Shown: one piece after another, positions 1-7,451 of the stretch | How the letters are laid out: each line of letters starts with the position of its first letter | Position numbering within the stretch: the first letter of the stretch is position 1 | Assembly (NCBI GenBank): GCA_023409835.1 | Contig: JAEYQV010000080.1 | Coordinates: 1 to 19,713 of the forward strand | Reading direction: 5' to 3' | DNA from: Bacillota bacterium | GTDB lineage: Bacteria > Bacillota > Clostridia > Lachnospirales > Lachnospiraceae | DNA: 19,713 nt | Program-made: the position numbers and the translations under genes | The notes under the pieces: model-generated | What the model was told of the DNA's origin: nothing | Seen by the model: the letters and a program-made list of their open reading frames with translations, nothing else | Databases searched by the model: none

Positions 1-505
1 AGGAGATGCTGCCGGCAATCACAGAAAAGGCAGTCAGTACGATTGCTCCGAGAACCGATAGTACGGTAAACAGCAACAGGTTGACGATACTGAACCGGAA
101 GATGCAGATCACCAGATACCCGTAGAGCAGATCCCCGATGGCGGAGGAGCTGGTGCCGGAGGAAATCACGCTTATGAGAACATTCTTCGGTTGTACGAGG
201 AAGGAGTCAAGCTTCCCGTTCGTGATCAGCTCGGACAGCTCGTAAGCACGGTCAAAGAAGATATGGGAGATACCGAAGGTACCGGCCGCCAGCCCCCACA
301 GAATAATTACATCCCCAAAGGCATAGCCGCCGATATCGCTTTTTAACTGGAAGAGGAGGAGCCACTGGATGATGAAGGTTCCATTATTTAATACCATAAA
401 AAGAACGTTCATCAGGAAGGTTACATGATTGGTCATTTCCCGCATAATATTGTATTTGACAGACAGAAGTAATACTTTAGTCTGGTTCTTAACCGCCGTT
501 AACAT
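1..505 (-). CDS. ABC-2 type transporter permease, partial (C-terminus beyond window)
   Basis: Reading leftwards from an ATG at 505-503, the frame stays open for 168 codons to the window edge, so only the N-terminal part is present. The protein begins MLTAVKNQTKVLLLSVKYNI and continues with hydrophobic segments separated by short polar loops. One loop carries a sequence around ELITNGKLDSFLVQPKN, typical of the ABC2_membrane_6 permease family, which partners a separate ATPase. Its first 17 bases overlap the end of the preceding permease gene (489-1280), pointing to translational coupling in an operon of ATPase, permease and permease. It presumably forms half of a heterodimeric export channel in the cytoplasmic membrane. 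The substrate cannot be read from the sequence. Confidence 0.88.
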   Translation of the reverse strand, partial: MLTAVKNQTKVLLLSVKYNIMREMTNHVTFLMNVLFMVLNNGTFIIQWLLLFQLKSDIGGYAFGDVIILWGLAAGTFGISHIFFDRAYELSELITNGKLDSFLVQPKNVLISVISSGTSSSAIGDLLYGYLVICIFRFSIVNLLLFTVLSVLGAIVLTAFSVIAGSIS

Positions 506-1280
506 TGATTCTCTTCACTCCTCTCCGATAGATACCCATTAATAGCAGAAACGATGCAGCGAGATAGATTCCTTGAGTCATAGTTACCCGCAGGAACAGC
601 TTCGGGTCAAAATCGATAACCAGCTTCGCAGGACCATAGGTCACAACATAAATCGGTGTACACTTAATGATCGGCTGTGCCCAGGCAGGAAACATCTCTA
701 CCGGGAACAAAATCCCAAGGACAATGATGATTTTACTATAGATCCAGTGGAACGGCTTAGCATCCTCGATCCAGAAGGACAGGACGGAGATACCCATGGT
801 CAGGAAGATATTAATCATCGTTCCTGCAATAAATACTAAGATGATGAGGGGCAGATAAGCCGGGTGAAAGCCTGGAAGGCTTCCAATCAGCAGGTATCCG
901 ATTAGCACACCGGCTCCGAGGTATAACAAAAACTTTATTGCAATATCAGCCAGGTTCCTTGTTATCATATACAGAATGTAATGGTACGGTTTATTGATGA
1001 CATAGGCGATGGAGCCGCTCTTGATATCATTGCTGATCTGATGGGTAAGCGAATTATTTCTGGTTCCGAAAAATATTGTTTCTGTCAGTATTACATACCA
1101 GAGAGTCTGCTTCATTGTGTAGCCGCTGATGAGCTGCTTCGGGTCGGAATAAATATACTGCCAAAGGTTCATGAATACAAAGAGAACGATGAAGAAGAAC
1201 ACGAAGCTCATAAGGATATTCATGATATACTGCAGGCTCTCCATCAGGGTAGTTTTAAAAATAAAGAGGTACTTTTTCAC
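489..1280 (-). CDS. ABC-2 type transporter permease (ABC2_membrane_6 family)
   Basis: The 263-residue protein is strongly hydrophobic, with about six predicted membrane segments (first around residues 20-42, last around 237-253). It has a cytoplasmic loop with ISNDIKSGSIAYVINKPYHY, which resembles the matching loop of the downstream permease (NGKLDSFLVQPKN). This is characteristic of paired ABC-2 permeases that act with one ATPase. The gene starts 3 bases after the stop of the ATPase gene and overlaps the next permease by 17 bases, so the three genes are very likely one transcript. The family is associated with export of small molecules or drugs; the actual substrate is unknown. Confidence 0.9.
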   Translation of the reverse strand: MKKYLFIFKTTLMESLQYIMNILMSFVFFFIVLFVFMNLWQYIYSDPKQLISGYTMKQTLWYVILTETIFFGTRNNSLTHQISNDIKSGSIAYVINKPYHYILYMITRNLADIAIKFLLYLGAGVLIGYLLIGSLPGFHPAYLPLIILVFIAGTMINIFLTMGISVLSFWIEDAKPFHWIYSKIIIVLGILFPVEMFPAWAQPIIKCTPIYVVTYGPAKLVIDFDPKLFLRVTMTQGIYLAASFLLLMGIYRRGVKRINVNGG

Positions 1281-1283
1281 TTT

Positions 1284-2276
1284 CTAGTGCCTCCCTTCTT
1301 TATAGATCTCCGTAATGATATTTTCCAGAGGAACATTCGATATATTTATATCGATGAGGTTATCAGCATCAATCAGCTTCAGGGCATCACTGATGCTCTG
1401 CTTTGTGATATCCACCTCAAGCTTTAGGTTGCTTCCCTTACTCTTTATAACAGTAATCCCCTCCGCTTCTGTCAGATCCATTGGTTCCTTCAGCTTAACC
1501 TCCACCAGCTTCTTATTCAGGTAATGGTATTTTAAGTTCTCCATAGAATCGTCTGTGACAATCTTTCCATGGTTTACGATGATGATTCTCTTGCAAAGCT
1601 TCTCAATATCTCCGACGTCATGACTGGTTAAGAAGATAGTAGTATTGTACTCCTTATTCATCTTCTTGATCAGTGTCCGGATATTCTCCTTAACAACAGG
1701 ATCCAGTCCAATCGTAGGTTCATCCAGGAACAGGACCTCGGGCTCATGAATCAGAGAGGCTACGATTTCACAACGGATTCTCTGTCCCAGAGAGAGATTT
1801 CGGACCGGAGTATTGATAAACTCCTCCAGCTCGAATACCGTCTTCAGCTGTTCAATCCGCTCCTCTACCTTTAAGTCAGGGAGATCATAGACTGCACCGA
1901 AGAATTTAAAATTATCATAGGGTGTCAGATGGGTCCAGAGCTGCTCCTTCTGTCCGAAGACAGTACCGATCTTATAGGCCAGCTGCTTTCTCCGATTCGT
2001 CGGGCTGATGCCCAGTACGGATACCTCTCCTTCCTCCGGATATAGGATACCGGTCAGCATCTTAATAGTGGTGCTCTTGCCGGCGCCGTTTGGTCCGATG
2101 AAGGCGAGAATTTCACCCTTTTCTACAGAGAAGCTGATACCATCCACGGCCTGGATCTCCTTGTATATCGGATGCAGTACGGATTTTAGGCTTCCCTTCA
2201 AGCCCTTATCCTTCACCTTTACTCTGAACTTTTTGGATAAATTTGAGACCTTGATTGCTTCCATTTCACTCACCAT
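1284..2276 (-). CDS. ABC transporter ATP-binding protein
   Basis: This nucleotide-binding subunit of the exporter has, in order, Walker A GPNGAGKST (about residues 61-69), a Q-loop glutamine near 109, signature LSLGQ (161-165), Walker B VLFLDEP (181-187) and the H-loop histidine in TSHD (219). All catalytic positions are present. The frame is open upstream to 2567, but the extra residues there resemble no ABC protein and cover the promoter. The start is therefore placed at ATG 2276-2274, preceded by AAGGG with a 6-base spacer, giving 330 residues; an ATG four codons further in (2264) is an alternative. A C-terminal region of about 90 residues follows the ATPase core, as in DrrA or NatA-like exporters. 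Confidence 0.92.
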   Translation of the reverse strand: MVSEMEAIKVSNLSKKFRVKVKDKGLKGSLKSVLHPIYKEIQAVDGISFSVEKGEILAFIGPNGAGKSTTIKMLTGILYPEEGEVSVLGISPTNRRKQLAYKIGTVFGQKEQLWTHLTPYDNFKFFGAVYDLPDLKVEERIEQLKTVFELEEFINTPVRNLSLGQRIRCEIVASLIHEPEVLFLDEPTIGLDPVVKENIRTLIKKMNKEYNTTIFLTSHDVGDIEKLCKRIIIVNHGKIVTDDSMENLKYHYLNKKLVEVKLKEPMDLTEAEGITVIKSKGSNLKLEVDITKQSISDALKLIDADNLIDINISNVPLENIITEIYKEGRH

Positions 2277-2321
2277 CCCCCAACCCTTAGGAAGTTCCTT
2301 CCAAATGGGTAAATTTCGAAT

Positions 2322-2350
2322 AGTATAGCACAGAAGAATTGCGGTTGCAA
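2322..2350 (-). promoter_or_regulatory. Sigma-A promoter of the ABC exporter operon
   Basis: On the minus strand there is TTGCAA (2350-2345), then exactly 17 bases, then TATACT (2327-2322). Transcription would begin near 2315 and leave a leader of about 40 bases before the ATPase start at 2276. That leader contains a small dyad, GGAAG-TTC-CTTCC (2290-2302). The site lies 24 bases from the oppositely directed metF promoter, so the two transcription units could share control. Confidence 0.65.
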
Positions 2351-2373
2351 GATTAATTTTTTCGGATTCCGCA

Positions 2374-2402
2374 TTGCCAATTTCCGCCTGATATTCTATA
2401 AT
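2374..2402 (+). promoter_or_regulatory. Sigma-A promoter of metF
   Basis: TTGCCA (2374-2379), a 17-base spacer and a perfect TATAAT (2397-2402) form a near-consensus promoter. Predicted initiation near 2409 leaves an untranslated leader of about 157 bases before the metF start codon, with the folded element directly at its 5' end. Confidence 0.75.
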
Positions 2403-2426
2403 CTGTATCATTAATAGAATTAAGTG

Positions 2427-2513
2427 TTCGATAGGTGCCAGTTTATCAGAGTAACAGCTTTCTATGAAGCAAGACTGCTGCAGCAAACTGCTATCGAAAC
2501 ATCGCAGTCGATG
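2427..2513 (+). ncRNA. Structured metF 5' leader, candidate cis-regulatory RNA
   Basis: A perfect 8-bp outer stem (TTCGATAG 2427-2434 with CTATCGAA 2491-2498) is followed inwards, after a 4-base bulge on the left side, by a 6-bp stem (CAGTTT 2439-2444 with AAACTG 2485-2490). Inside are a hairpin GCTTT-CTAT-GAAGC (2457-2470) and the palindrome GCTGCAGC (2477-2484). A further hairpin, CATCG-CAGT-CGATG (2500-2513), follows. The element sits between a strong promoter and metF. It does not carry the conserved cores of the SAM-I, cobalamin, THF or T-box classes as I know them. A regulatory role is inferred from structure and position only. Confidence 0.45.
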
Positions 2514-2565
2514 TACTGCCAGCTTAATCGTAATAAAACATTTGTGAAGGGGGGCGGATGATAGC

Positions 2566-3432
2566 ATGCGGATTTCATCCTTATTTGATCATAAGCGGAC
2601 TGTATTGTCCTTTGAGGTATTTCCTCCGAAGAAGACCAGCCCGATTGAGACGATTTATAAGACCCTGGATGAGCTGAAGGGACTGCAGCCTGATTTTATC
2701 AGTGTAACCTATGGTGCGGGGGGAAATGCGGGAGACACCGTCACCTGTGATATTGCCGCATCGATTAAACAGAAATATGGAATTGAGCCGCTTGCTCATC
2801 TGACCTGTGTGAATGATACGAGAGATGAAGTGGAACAGGTTTTACAGCGCCTGGAGCAAAGCGGGATTGAGAATATCCTGGCGCTGCGGGGTGATAGTAA
2901 TCCGAATATTCCGCCGAAGAATCATTTCCGGTATGCCAGTGAGCTGGTGGAGTTCATTAAAGCCAGGGGCGGTTTTCACATTTCCGCAGCCTGTTATCCG
3001 GAGGGTCATATCAATGCCGAGAGCCTGGAGGAGGATATCAGTAATCTGAAGAAGAAGGTGGAGGCAGGAGCAGAGCATCTGATTTCGCAGTTATTCTTTG
3101 ATAATGATTATTTCTATACCTTCCGGGATAAGGTAGAGGTTGCCGGTATTCGTGTCCCGTTGGAAGCCGGGATCATGCCGGTAACGAATAAGGCACAGAT
3201 TGAACGGATGGTTACCCTGTGCGGTGCCAGCCTGCCTTCTAAATTCACTAAGATGATGCAGCGTTTTGAGTATTCTCCCGAGGCCTTAAGAGATGCAGGA
3301 ATTGCATATGCCATAGACCAGATTGTTGATCTGATATCGCAGGGAGCGGACGGAATCCATCTGTATACGATGAACAATCCCTATATCGCGCGGAAGATCA
3401 GTGAAAGTATCTCAGGGCTTCTGAAGGCATGA
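2566..3432 (+). CDS. metF: 5,10-methylenetetrahydrofolate reductase
   Basis: The 288-residue protein has the size and signatures of MetF, the cytoplasmic TIM-barrel flavoprotein that reduces 5,10-methylene-THF to 5-methyl-THF for methionine synthesis or, in acetogens, the methyl branch of carbon fixation. Visible motifs are SFEVFPPKK with the catalytic Glu at residue 17, FISVTYGAGG, LTCVNDTRDEV, the FAD-contacting NILALRGD segment and SQLFFDNDYFY. The start is ATG 2566, preceded by a G-rich site (AAGGGGGGCGG). No metV, metH or other one-carbon gene lies beside it, so it appears to be transcribed alone from the promoter at 2374-2402. No clear terminator follows before the next gene. Confidence 0.95.
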   Translation: MRISSLFDHKRTVLSFEVFPPKKTSPIETIYKTLDELKGLQPDFISVTYGAGGNAGDTVTCDIAASIKQKYGIEPLAHLTCVNDTRDEVEQVLQRLEQSGIENILALRGDSNPNIPPKNHFRYASELVEFIKARGGFHISAACYPEGHINAESLEEDISNLKKKVEAGAEHLISQLFFDNDYFYTFRDKVEVAGIRVPLEAGIMPVTNKAQIERMVTLCGASLPSKFTKMMQRFEYSPEALRDAGIAYAIDQIVDLISQGADGIHLYTMNNPYIARKISESISGLLKA

Positions 3433-3529
3433 TGCCGGTAAAGAAGCATTGCTAGAATCGGCTGAATGCAGGATGTAATGAGAGGAGGATTATAACGAAG
3501 ACATATTTCGTGTTTATGATACAAAAAGA

Positions 3530-3558
3530 TTGCTTTCTTGCGCCATATCACCTAGAAT
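3530..3558 (+). promoter_or_regulatory. Possible promoter of the acetyltransferase gene
   Basis: TTGCTT (3530-3535), a 17-base spacer and TAGAAT (3553-3558) give a reasonable sigma-A match, with a good -10 and a weak -35, about 36 bases before the start codon. The rest of 3433-3593 shows no gene or clear hairpin. Confidence 0.4.
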
Positions 3559-3593
3559 AAGTATATAAATTAGTCATAATTAAGGGGTGTAGC

Positions 3594-4715
3594 ATGGTTG
3601 AAATCAGAGAGGTAAGCACCAGGAAGGATCGGAAGCTTTTTGCGGCATATAATGCCGACATGTACAAGCATGTACCGCAGGCAATTCCTGATATCGTTTC
3701 CGATGAGTACAATAATTTTAGTCCGAAGAAGAATCCTGCCTATGAATATTGTAGCGCCAAGCAGTTTTTGGCCTATAAGGAAGGGAAATGTGTCGGCAGA
3801 ATCGCAGGTATCATCAGCCATGCTGCAAATGAGAAATGGAATACCAGAAGAATCCGTTTTTCAAGGGTGGATTTTATTGATGACAGGGAAGTGTCTGCGG
3901 CACTGTTCAAGGCAGTGGAGGACTGGGGCAGGGCCGAAGGCCTTACTCAGATTCATGGACCGATCGGCTTCTGCGACATGGATCAGGAGGGAATGCTGAT
4001 TGAGGGCTTTGACCGGGAAGGCATGTTAATTACCATATATAATCACCCTTATTATGTAAAGCACCTCGAGGAGCTTGGTTATGCCAAGGACGTAGATTGG
4101 GTGGAATACCTGGTGAAGCTTCCGAAGGAAACAGATCCGAAGCTGGATGCCTTGTCGGCGGCAGTTTTACGAAGGCACAAGATTACCCTCGTGGAGCCAA
4201 AAAACCGGGAGGAGATTAAGCCATACATACCAAAGGTATTAAACCTTTTAAATATTACCTACAGCAATCTGTATGGGACAGTAGAGCTGTCGGAAGCTCA
4301 GATTGATAAATACTATCATCAATATATTCTGCTTATCAATCCGGATTACGTAAAGCTTCTGGAGGATGAGAATAAGGAGCTGATCGGCTTTGGATTGGCG
4401 ATGCCCTCATTAAATTCGGCAGTCAAGAAAAGCAACGGAAGACTGTTTCCCTTCGGGTGGTACAGAATAATCCGGGCACCCTTTAAGAAGGCGACTGTTT
4501 TAGATCTTTATCTGGTAGGAGTCGTTCCCAGGATGCAGAACAAGGGCTTGACCGCAGTGCTATTAAACTCCATGACTCAAACGGCTAGGAAGAATGGGAT
4601 ACAGTTTGCAGAGACCGGTCCGGAGCTGGAGCTGAATAATCAGGTCCAATCCTTATGGAAGCATTATGATACCGAGCAGCATAAGAGAAGGCGCTGCTGG
4701 ATTAAGCAATTATAG
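3594..4715 (+). CDS. GNAT-like N-acetyltransferase family protein
   Basis: A 373-residue soluble protein. The C-terminal part (about residues 295-373) has the acyl-CoA binding pattern of GNAT proteins: a hydrophobic beta strand DLYLVGVVPRMQNKGLT, in which RMQNKG takes the place of the usual Q/R-x-x-G-x-G/A loop, followed by a helix and an AETGPELELNN segment. The N-terminal half includes IHGPIGFCDMDQEGMLIEGF and a tyrosine-rich stretch, as in large uncharacterised clostridial proteins of this class. The substrate is unknown. Start ATG 3594 has a weak site (AAGGGG) about 9 bases upstream. The gene appears monocistronic, with a terminator at 4759-4800. Confidence 0.7.
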   Translation: MVEIREVSTRKDRKLFAAYNADMYKHVPQAIPDIVSDEYNNFSPKKNPAYEYCSAKQFLAYKEGKCVGRIAGIISHAANEKWNTRRIRFSRVDFIDDREVSAALFKAVEDWGRAEGLTQIHGPIGFCDMDQEGMLIEGFDREGMLITIYNHPYYVKHLEELGYAKDVDWVEYLVKLPKETDPKLDALSAAVLRRHKITLVEPKNREEIKPYIPKVLNLLNITYSNLYGTVELSEAQIDKYYHQYILLINPDYVKLLEDENKELIGFGLAMPSLNSAVKKSNGRLFPFGWYRIIRAPFKKATVLDLYLVGVVPRMQNKGLTAVLLNSMTQTARKNGIQFAETGPELELNNQVQSLWKHYDTEQHKRRRCWIKQL

Positions 4716-4758
4716 TAAGCTATTGGGACATTTAAAACATCATAAAGAACGGTTAATT

Positions 4759-4800
4759 GGGACTTTCGCATTGAAATTAACGATGTGGAGGTCCCTTTCT
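4759..4800 (+). terminator. Rho-independent terminator after the acetyltransferase gene
   Basis: GGGACTTTCGCATTG (4759-4773) pairs along its whole length with CGATGTGGAGGTCCC (4781-4795), using several G-U pairs, around a 7-base loop AAATTAA. TTTCT follows. A repeat element begins 4 bases later. Confidence 0.7.
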
Positions 4801-4803
4801 GTT

Positions 4804-4894
4804 GGCGGTTGGCTGCCATAGGCAGATAATCCGGTTCATGACAGATGAAATGCTTTATCGTTTCCTCTTGTTGTCGGTTAGCTGCCACAGGCAG
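4804..4894 (+). repeat. Interspersed palindromic repeat, two abutting units (copy A)
   Basis: Unit 1 begins GCGGTTGGCTGCC-ATA-GGCAG at 4805 and continues through ATCCGGTTCATGACAGATGA and TTTATCGTTTCCTCTTG. Unit 2 begins CGGTTAGCTGCC-ACA-GGCAG at 4875, giving a period of about 69 bp. Each unit holds a small hairpin, CTGCC-NNN-GGCAG. Related copies lie at 11891, 13437, 15711 (inverted) and 18277, with a fragment at 7869. The rest of 4895-4956 is AT-rich and shows no gene. Confidence 0.8.
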
Positions 4895-4957
4895 CCATAC
4901 AAATTCATATATCCACATCTTTAGTCGGAAATTTGTTAAATATTGATTTAGAAATAT

Positions 4958-4986
4958 TAGACAATGGAAAATGTTTCATGTATAAT
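4958..4986 (+). promoter_or_regulatory. Sigma-A promoter of the CoA-binding / Rnf-like operon
   Basis: TAGACA (4958-4963), 17 bases, and a perfect TATAAT (4981-4986). Initiation near 4993 leaves a leader of about 95 bases before the start at 5089. No clear hairpin is visible in that leader. Confidence 0.7.
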
Positions 4987-5088
4987 GTGTTCAAATAATT
5001 TATCATGGAAGAACGGTACGGAAGGCTGTGCACGATAAAAATAGCATAGGTGTCCGATTCCCGATTTTTCTATAGAACAGGAGGATAT

Positions 5089-5514
5089 ATGAATAAACTA
5101 TCCAAAGATTTTATGAAAAGCAAGGAAATACTCTTTGTAGGCTATTCCTCAAGAAATAAGCAATACAGCAATATGGTATATCAGGCACTGAGCGAGCATG
5201 ATTTTACGGTCTATCCCTTCAATACCAAGGAAAATGCAAGCTATGATATTAAAGTGTATAAGAAGCTGGAGGAGCTGCCGGTTATGCCTGAGACCGCCTT
5301 TCTCCTGCTGAGTAAGGATAACACGGCAAAAGCGGTCAAAATGCTGGCCGGTAAAGGGATTAAGAGAATTCTGTTCCGCAGTGCAGCCAATGTTGACACT
5401 GAGACTCTGAAGGAATGCGAAGCGCAGGGTATTGAAACAGCGGTGGGCTGTCCGATGATGGTATATGGGAAAGGCCTTCACAAATTCCATGCATTACTGG
5501 CAGGTGTGCGTTAA
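5089..5514 (+). CDS. CoA-binding domain protein (CoA_binding_2 family)
   Basis: The start is placed at ATG 5089 because AGGAGG lies 5 bases before it; an in-frame ATG at 5050 has no such site. The 141-residue protein is a single Rossmann-like domain. The nucleotide-binding turn is ILFVGYSSRNKQYSN (residues 14-28), followed by VYPFNTK (41-47), a LEELP helix-turn (60-64) and the terminal VGCPMM motif (119-124). This is the family of YccU/YneT-like small CoA-binding proteins, homologous to the CoA-binding domain of succinyl-CoA synthetase but without catalytic domains. Its stop codon shares one base with the start of the Rnf-like fusion gene, so the two are translationally coupled. It may sense or deliver an acyl-CoA related to that membrane protein, which is inference. 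Confidence 0.85.
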   Translation: MNKLSKDFMKSKEILFVGYSSRNKQYSNMVYQALSEHDFTVYPFNTKENASYDIKVYKKLEELPVMPETAFLLLSKDNTAKAVKMLAGKGIKRILFRSAANVDTETLKECEAQGIETAVGCPMMVYGKGLHKFHALLAGVR

Positions 5515-7295
5515 TGAATACATTCCCGCTGCTAAGGACAAAATGGTCGAATGAGCACATCATGGCGGCTTTGTTTGCCGTACTTGTGCTATATCATATT
5601 CCGATATGGAGGAAGCATCCGGGTGATATATTAGTATTTCTGCTTCTGACAGCGGTGGGGCTGTTACTGGACACTCTAGGTAATCTGTTAAGCCATAAGA
5701 GTATCCGGTGCTCCGTCTCCGCTGCTGTTACCGCGGCGATTATCAGTGTATTGACTCCCGAAGTACCCGTCTGGGGAAAATTATTGGGGGTAGCAGTCGC
5801 ATTGGTCTTCGGGAAGCATATATGGGGAGGAACGGGAAAGAATCCGGTGAATCCTGCTATGACCGGAATGCTGGCCATATTGCTTGTTTCGAATATTAAT
5901 TTCCCACTCCTTCCGGAATCCTATCTTCTGATTCCGGGATTTCTTCTCAGTCTGCCATTTCTTATCTTAAGGCCATATGGCGGGATCGGATATTTGGTCG
6001 GAGCAGCTGCTGCGATGTATCTATACGGAGATTTGGGACTTCTGCCGATGCTGTCCTCCGGAAGTATGTTTCTGGCATGCATTGTTGTTACTGACCCGGT
6101 TACGATTACGAGCCATAAGCTCACCGGCTCACTCATAGGCTTGCTGGCAGGCTTTAGTGCATTGTATTTTTTCGACAACCCGATCGTTGCAATCGCAGGA
6201 ATCCTGGTATTCAACATAAGCTCCTACCTCCTGGAACCGGCCGCAGGGAAGGGTAAGCCGAAGCCGCTGCATAAGACAAGGCTAAGACTGTATAAAGCGG
6301 TGCCCTCTCACGGCATTTCCCCTCAGTTACTGGACTTAACCGGTGAGAGCTCACCGGTCGGTAATCCTCCGAAGCTTACGAAGGAACAGCTTCTGGAACG
6401 GCTCAGGCAATCCGAGGTGTTTGGAATGGGAGGTGCAGGGTTTAGCACCTACCATAAGCTGATGGCAGTAAACTCCTCGCAGACAGAGGAAAAGCATCTT
6501 ATTCTTAACGGTGTGGAATGTGATCCGGGCTTAGTCCACGACTGTTGGCTTCTTAGAAATTACCCGGCGGAGATTGCAGCCGGTGTGAAGCTGCTGTCAA
6601 GCTGTGCTGATTTTACCTCCGTTACTCTGGCGGTCAAGGAAACAGAGGGGTTATCGCTCCCGGCTGACCTAAAGGTATATAAGGTATCCGATGTTTACCC
6701 AGTGGGAGCAGAGAAGCTGCTAATCTCCGAGGTGCTTCATAAGAGGCTGAGCCAGGATCAGATTCCGGCAGAGCAGGGTATTCTGGTGCTTAATGTTCAA
6801 ACGGTTTATTCCATTTATGAGGCAGTATGTATGGATAAGAAAACAAAGACACGCTTCATTACAGTATCGGATCTGAAGACCGGAAAGGCAAGGGTTGTGA
6901 AGGTACGTCTGGGTATGAAGGTACAGGAGGTACTGGAGGCGGCCTTTCCCGGTTCAGGGATGGCATATATCGGAGGAGGTCTGATGCAGTCCCACCTGGC
7001 GGAGGAGGATGCTGTTATTGATCAAAAGGTTAATTTCATAGCCTCAGCCAGGTTACCCAGGTATAAGGAGTCTCCCCAATGTTCGGGCTGCGGTATCTGC
7101 GTCAGGAACTGTCCGGCGGGCTTATATGTAAATCGGATTGCACAGCTGGTGGATCAGGGGGATATGGAGGCAACAGCAGAGTATCATCCGGAGCTATGTA
7201 TCAGCTGCGGCAGCTGCAGCTATTCCTGTCTGGCCGGAAAAAACCTGGCCTTAAGAGTTAAGGCTGCCGGGGATGCTACTCACCGGCACCCTTAA
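5514..7295 (+). CDS. RnfD-like membrane domain fused to RnfC-like 4Fe-4S domain
   Basis: 593 residues. Residues 15-240 are hydrophobic and match the NQR2/RnfD/RnfE fold: GTGKNPVNPAMTG (106-118), SSGSMFLACIVVTDPVT (181-197) and a final helix ending near EPA. After a basic linker (245-262) comes an RnfC/Nqo1-like part: GMGGAGFSTYHKL (304-316), LNGVECDPG (331-339), YPVGAEKLLI (395-404), LNVQTVYSIYEAV (426-438). Two 4Fe-4S motifs follow: C523-x2-C526-x2-C529-x3-C533 and C562-x2-C565-x2-C568-x3-C572. The protein probably moves electrons between a cytoplasmic donor and the membrane. The long loop of RnfD carrying the flavinylated threonine is absent, and the N-terminal barrel-sandwich domain of RnfC is reduced to a remnant. 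No rnfA, B, E or G lies nearby. It overlaps the CoA-binding gene by one base. Confidence 0.9.
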   Translation: MNTFPLLRTKWSNEHIMAALFAVLVLYHIPIWRKHPGDILVFLLLTAVGLLLDTLGNLLSHKSIRCSVSAAVTAAIISVLTPEVPVWGKLLGVAVALVFGKHIWGGTGKNPVNPAMTGMLAILLVSNINFPLLPESYLLIPGFLLSLPFLILRPYGGIGYLVGAAAAMYLYGDLGLLPMLSSGSMFLACIVVTDPVTITSHKLTGSLIGLLAGFSALYFFDNPIVAIAGILVFNISSYLLEPAAGKGKPKPLHKTRLRLYKAVPSHGISPQLLDLTGESSPVGNPPKLTKEQLLERLRQSEVFGMGGAGFSTYHKLMAVNSSQTEEKHLILNGVECDPGLVHDCWLLRNYPAEIAAGVKLLSSCADFTSVTLAVKETEGLSLPADLKVYKVSDVYPVGAEKLLISEVLHKRLSQDQIPAEQGILVLNVQTVYSIYEAVCMDKKTKTRFITVSDLKTGKARVVKVRLGMKVQEVLEAAFPGSGMAYIGGGLMQSHLAEEDAVIDQKVNFIASARLPRYKESPQCSGCGICVRNCPAGLYVNRIAQLVDQGDMEATAEYHPELCISCGSCSYSCLAGKNLALRVKAAGDATHRHP

Positions 7296-7310
7296 TCTAT
7301 CAACCATCCA

Positions 7311-7332
7311 AAGCTTCGGAGCTTATCTTCTG
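7311..7332 (+). terminator. Weak hairpin after the Rnf-like gene
   Basis: AAGCT-TCGG-AGCTT (7311-7324) has a stable UUCG-like loop but only a 5-bp stem and a poor T-run (ATCTTCTG). It may be a weak terminator. The remainder of 7325-7451 shows no gene. Confidence 0.3.
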
Positions 7333-7451
7333 TCTGGAAATCCCGAATGAATGAGAGGAGTATACCGGAGAAAGCCATAAATTATAAAACACTATCATTA
7401 GCTTTGATAAAACGGCACATACTAATATGAGAGCTTTGGAAGGAGTTTTAT

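Noticed and set aside
981..1427. Open frame of 148 codons on the plus strand
   Set aside because: It lies opposite the permease and ATPase genes, has no ribosome site and shows no recognisable domain; it is an antisense shadow.
2427..2513. Cobalamin or SAM-I riboswitch before metF
   Set aside because: GATAGGTGCC and TTATCAGAG recall these classes, but there is no B12 box, and the conserved SAM-I core (GGAGGGACTGGCCC-like) is absent.
2277..2567. N-terminal extension of the ABC ATPase frame to 2567
   Set aside because: The extra residues resemble no ABC protein, span two well-formed promoters and the metF leader, and a start at 2276 has its own ribosome site.
3490..3560. Short frame ending MIQKDCFLAPYHLE after an AGGAGG-like site
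   Set aside because: The only ATG is about 30 bases from that site, the peptide is 14 residues, and a likely promoter -10 lies within its end.
4804..4894. CRISPR array
   Set aside because: Only two abutting units occur here, spacers are not unique sequences of constant length, and other copies are scattered at gene ends with no cas genes.
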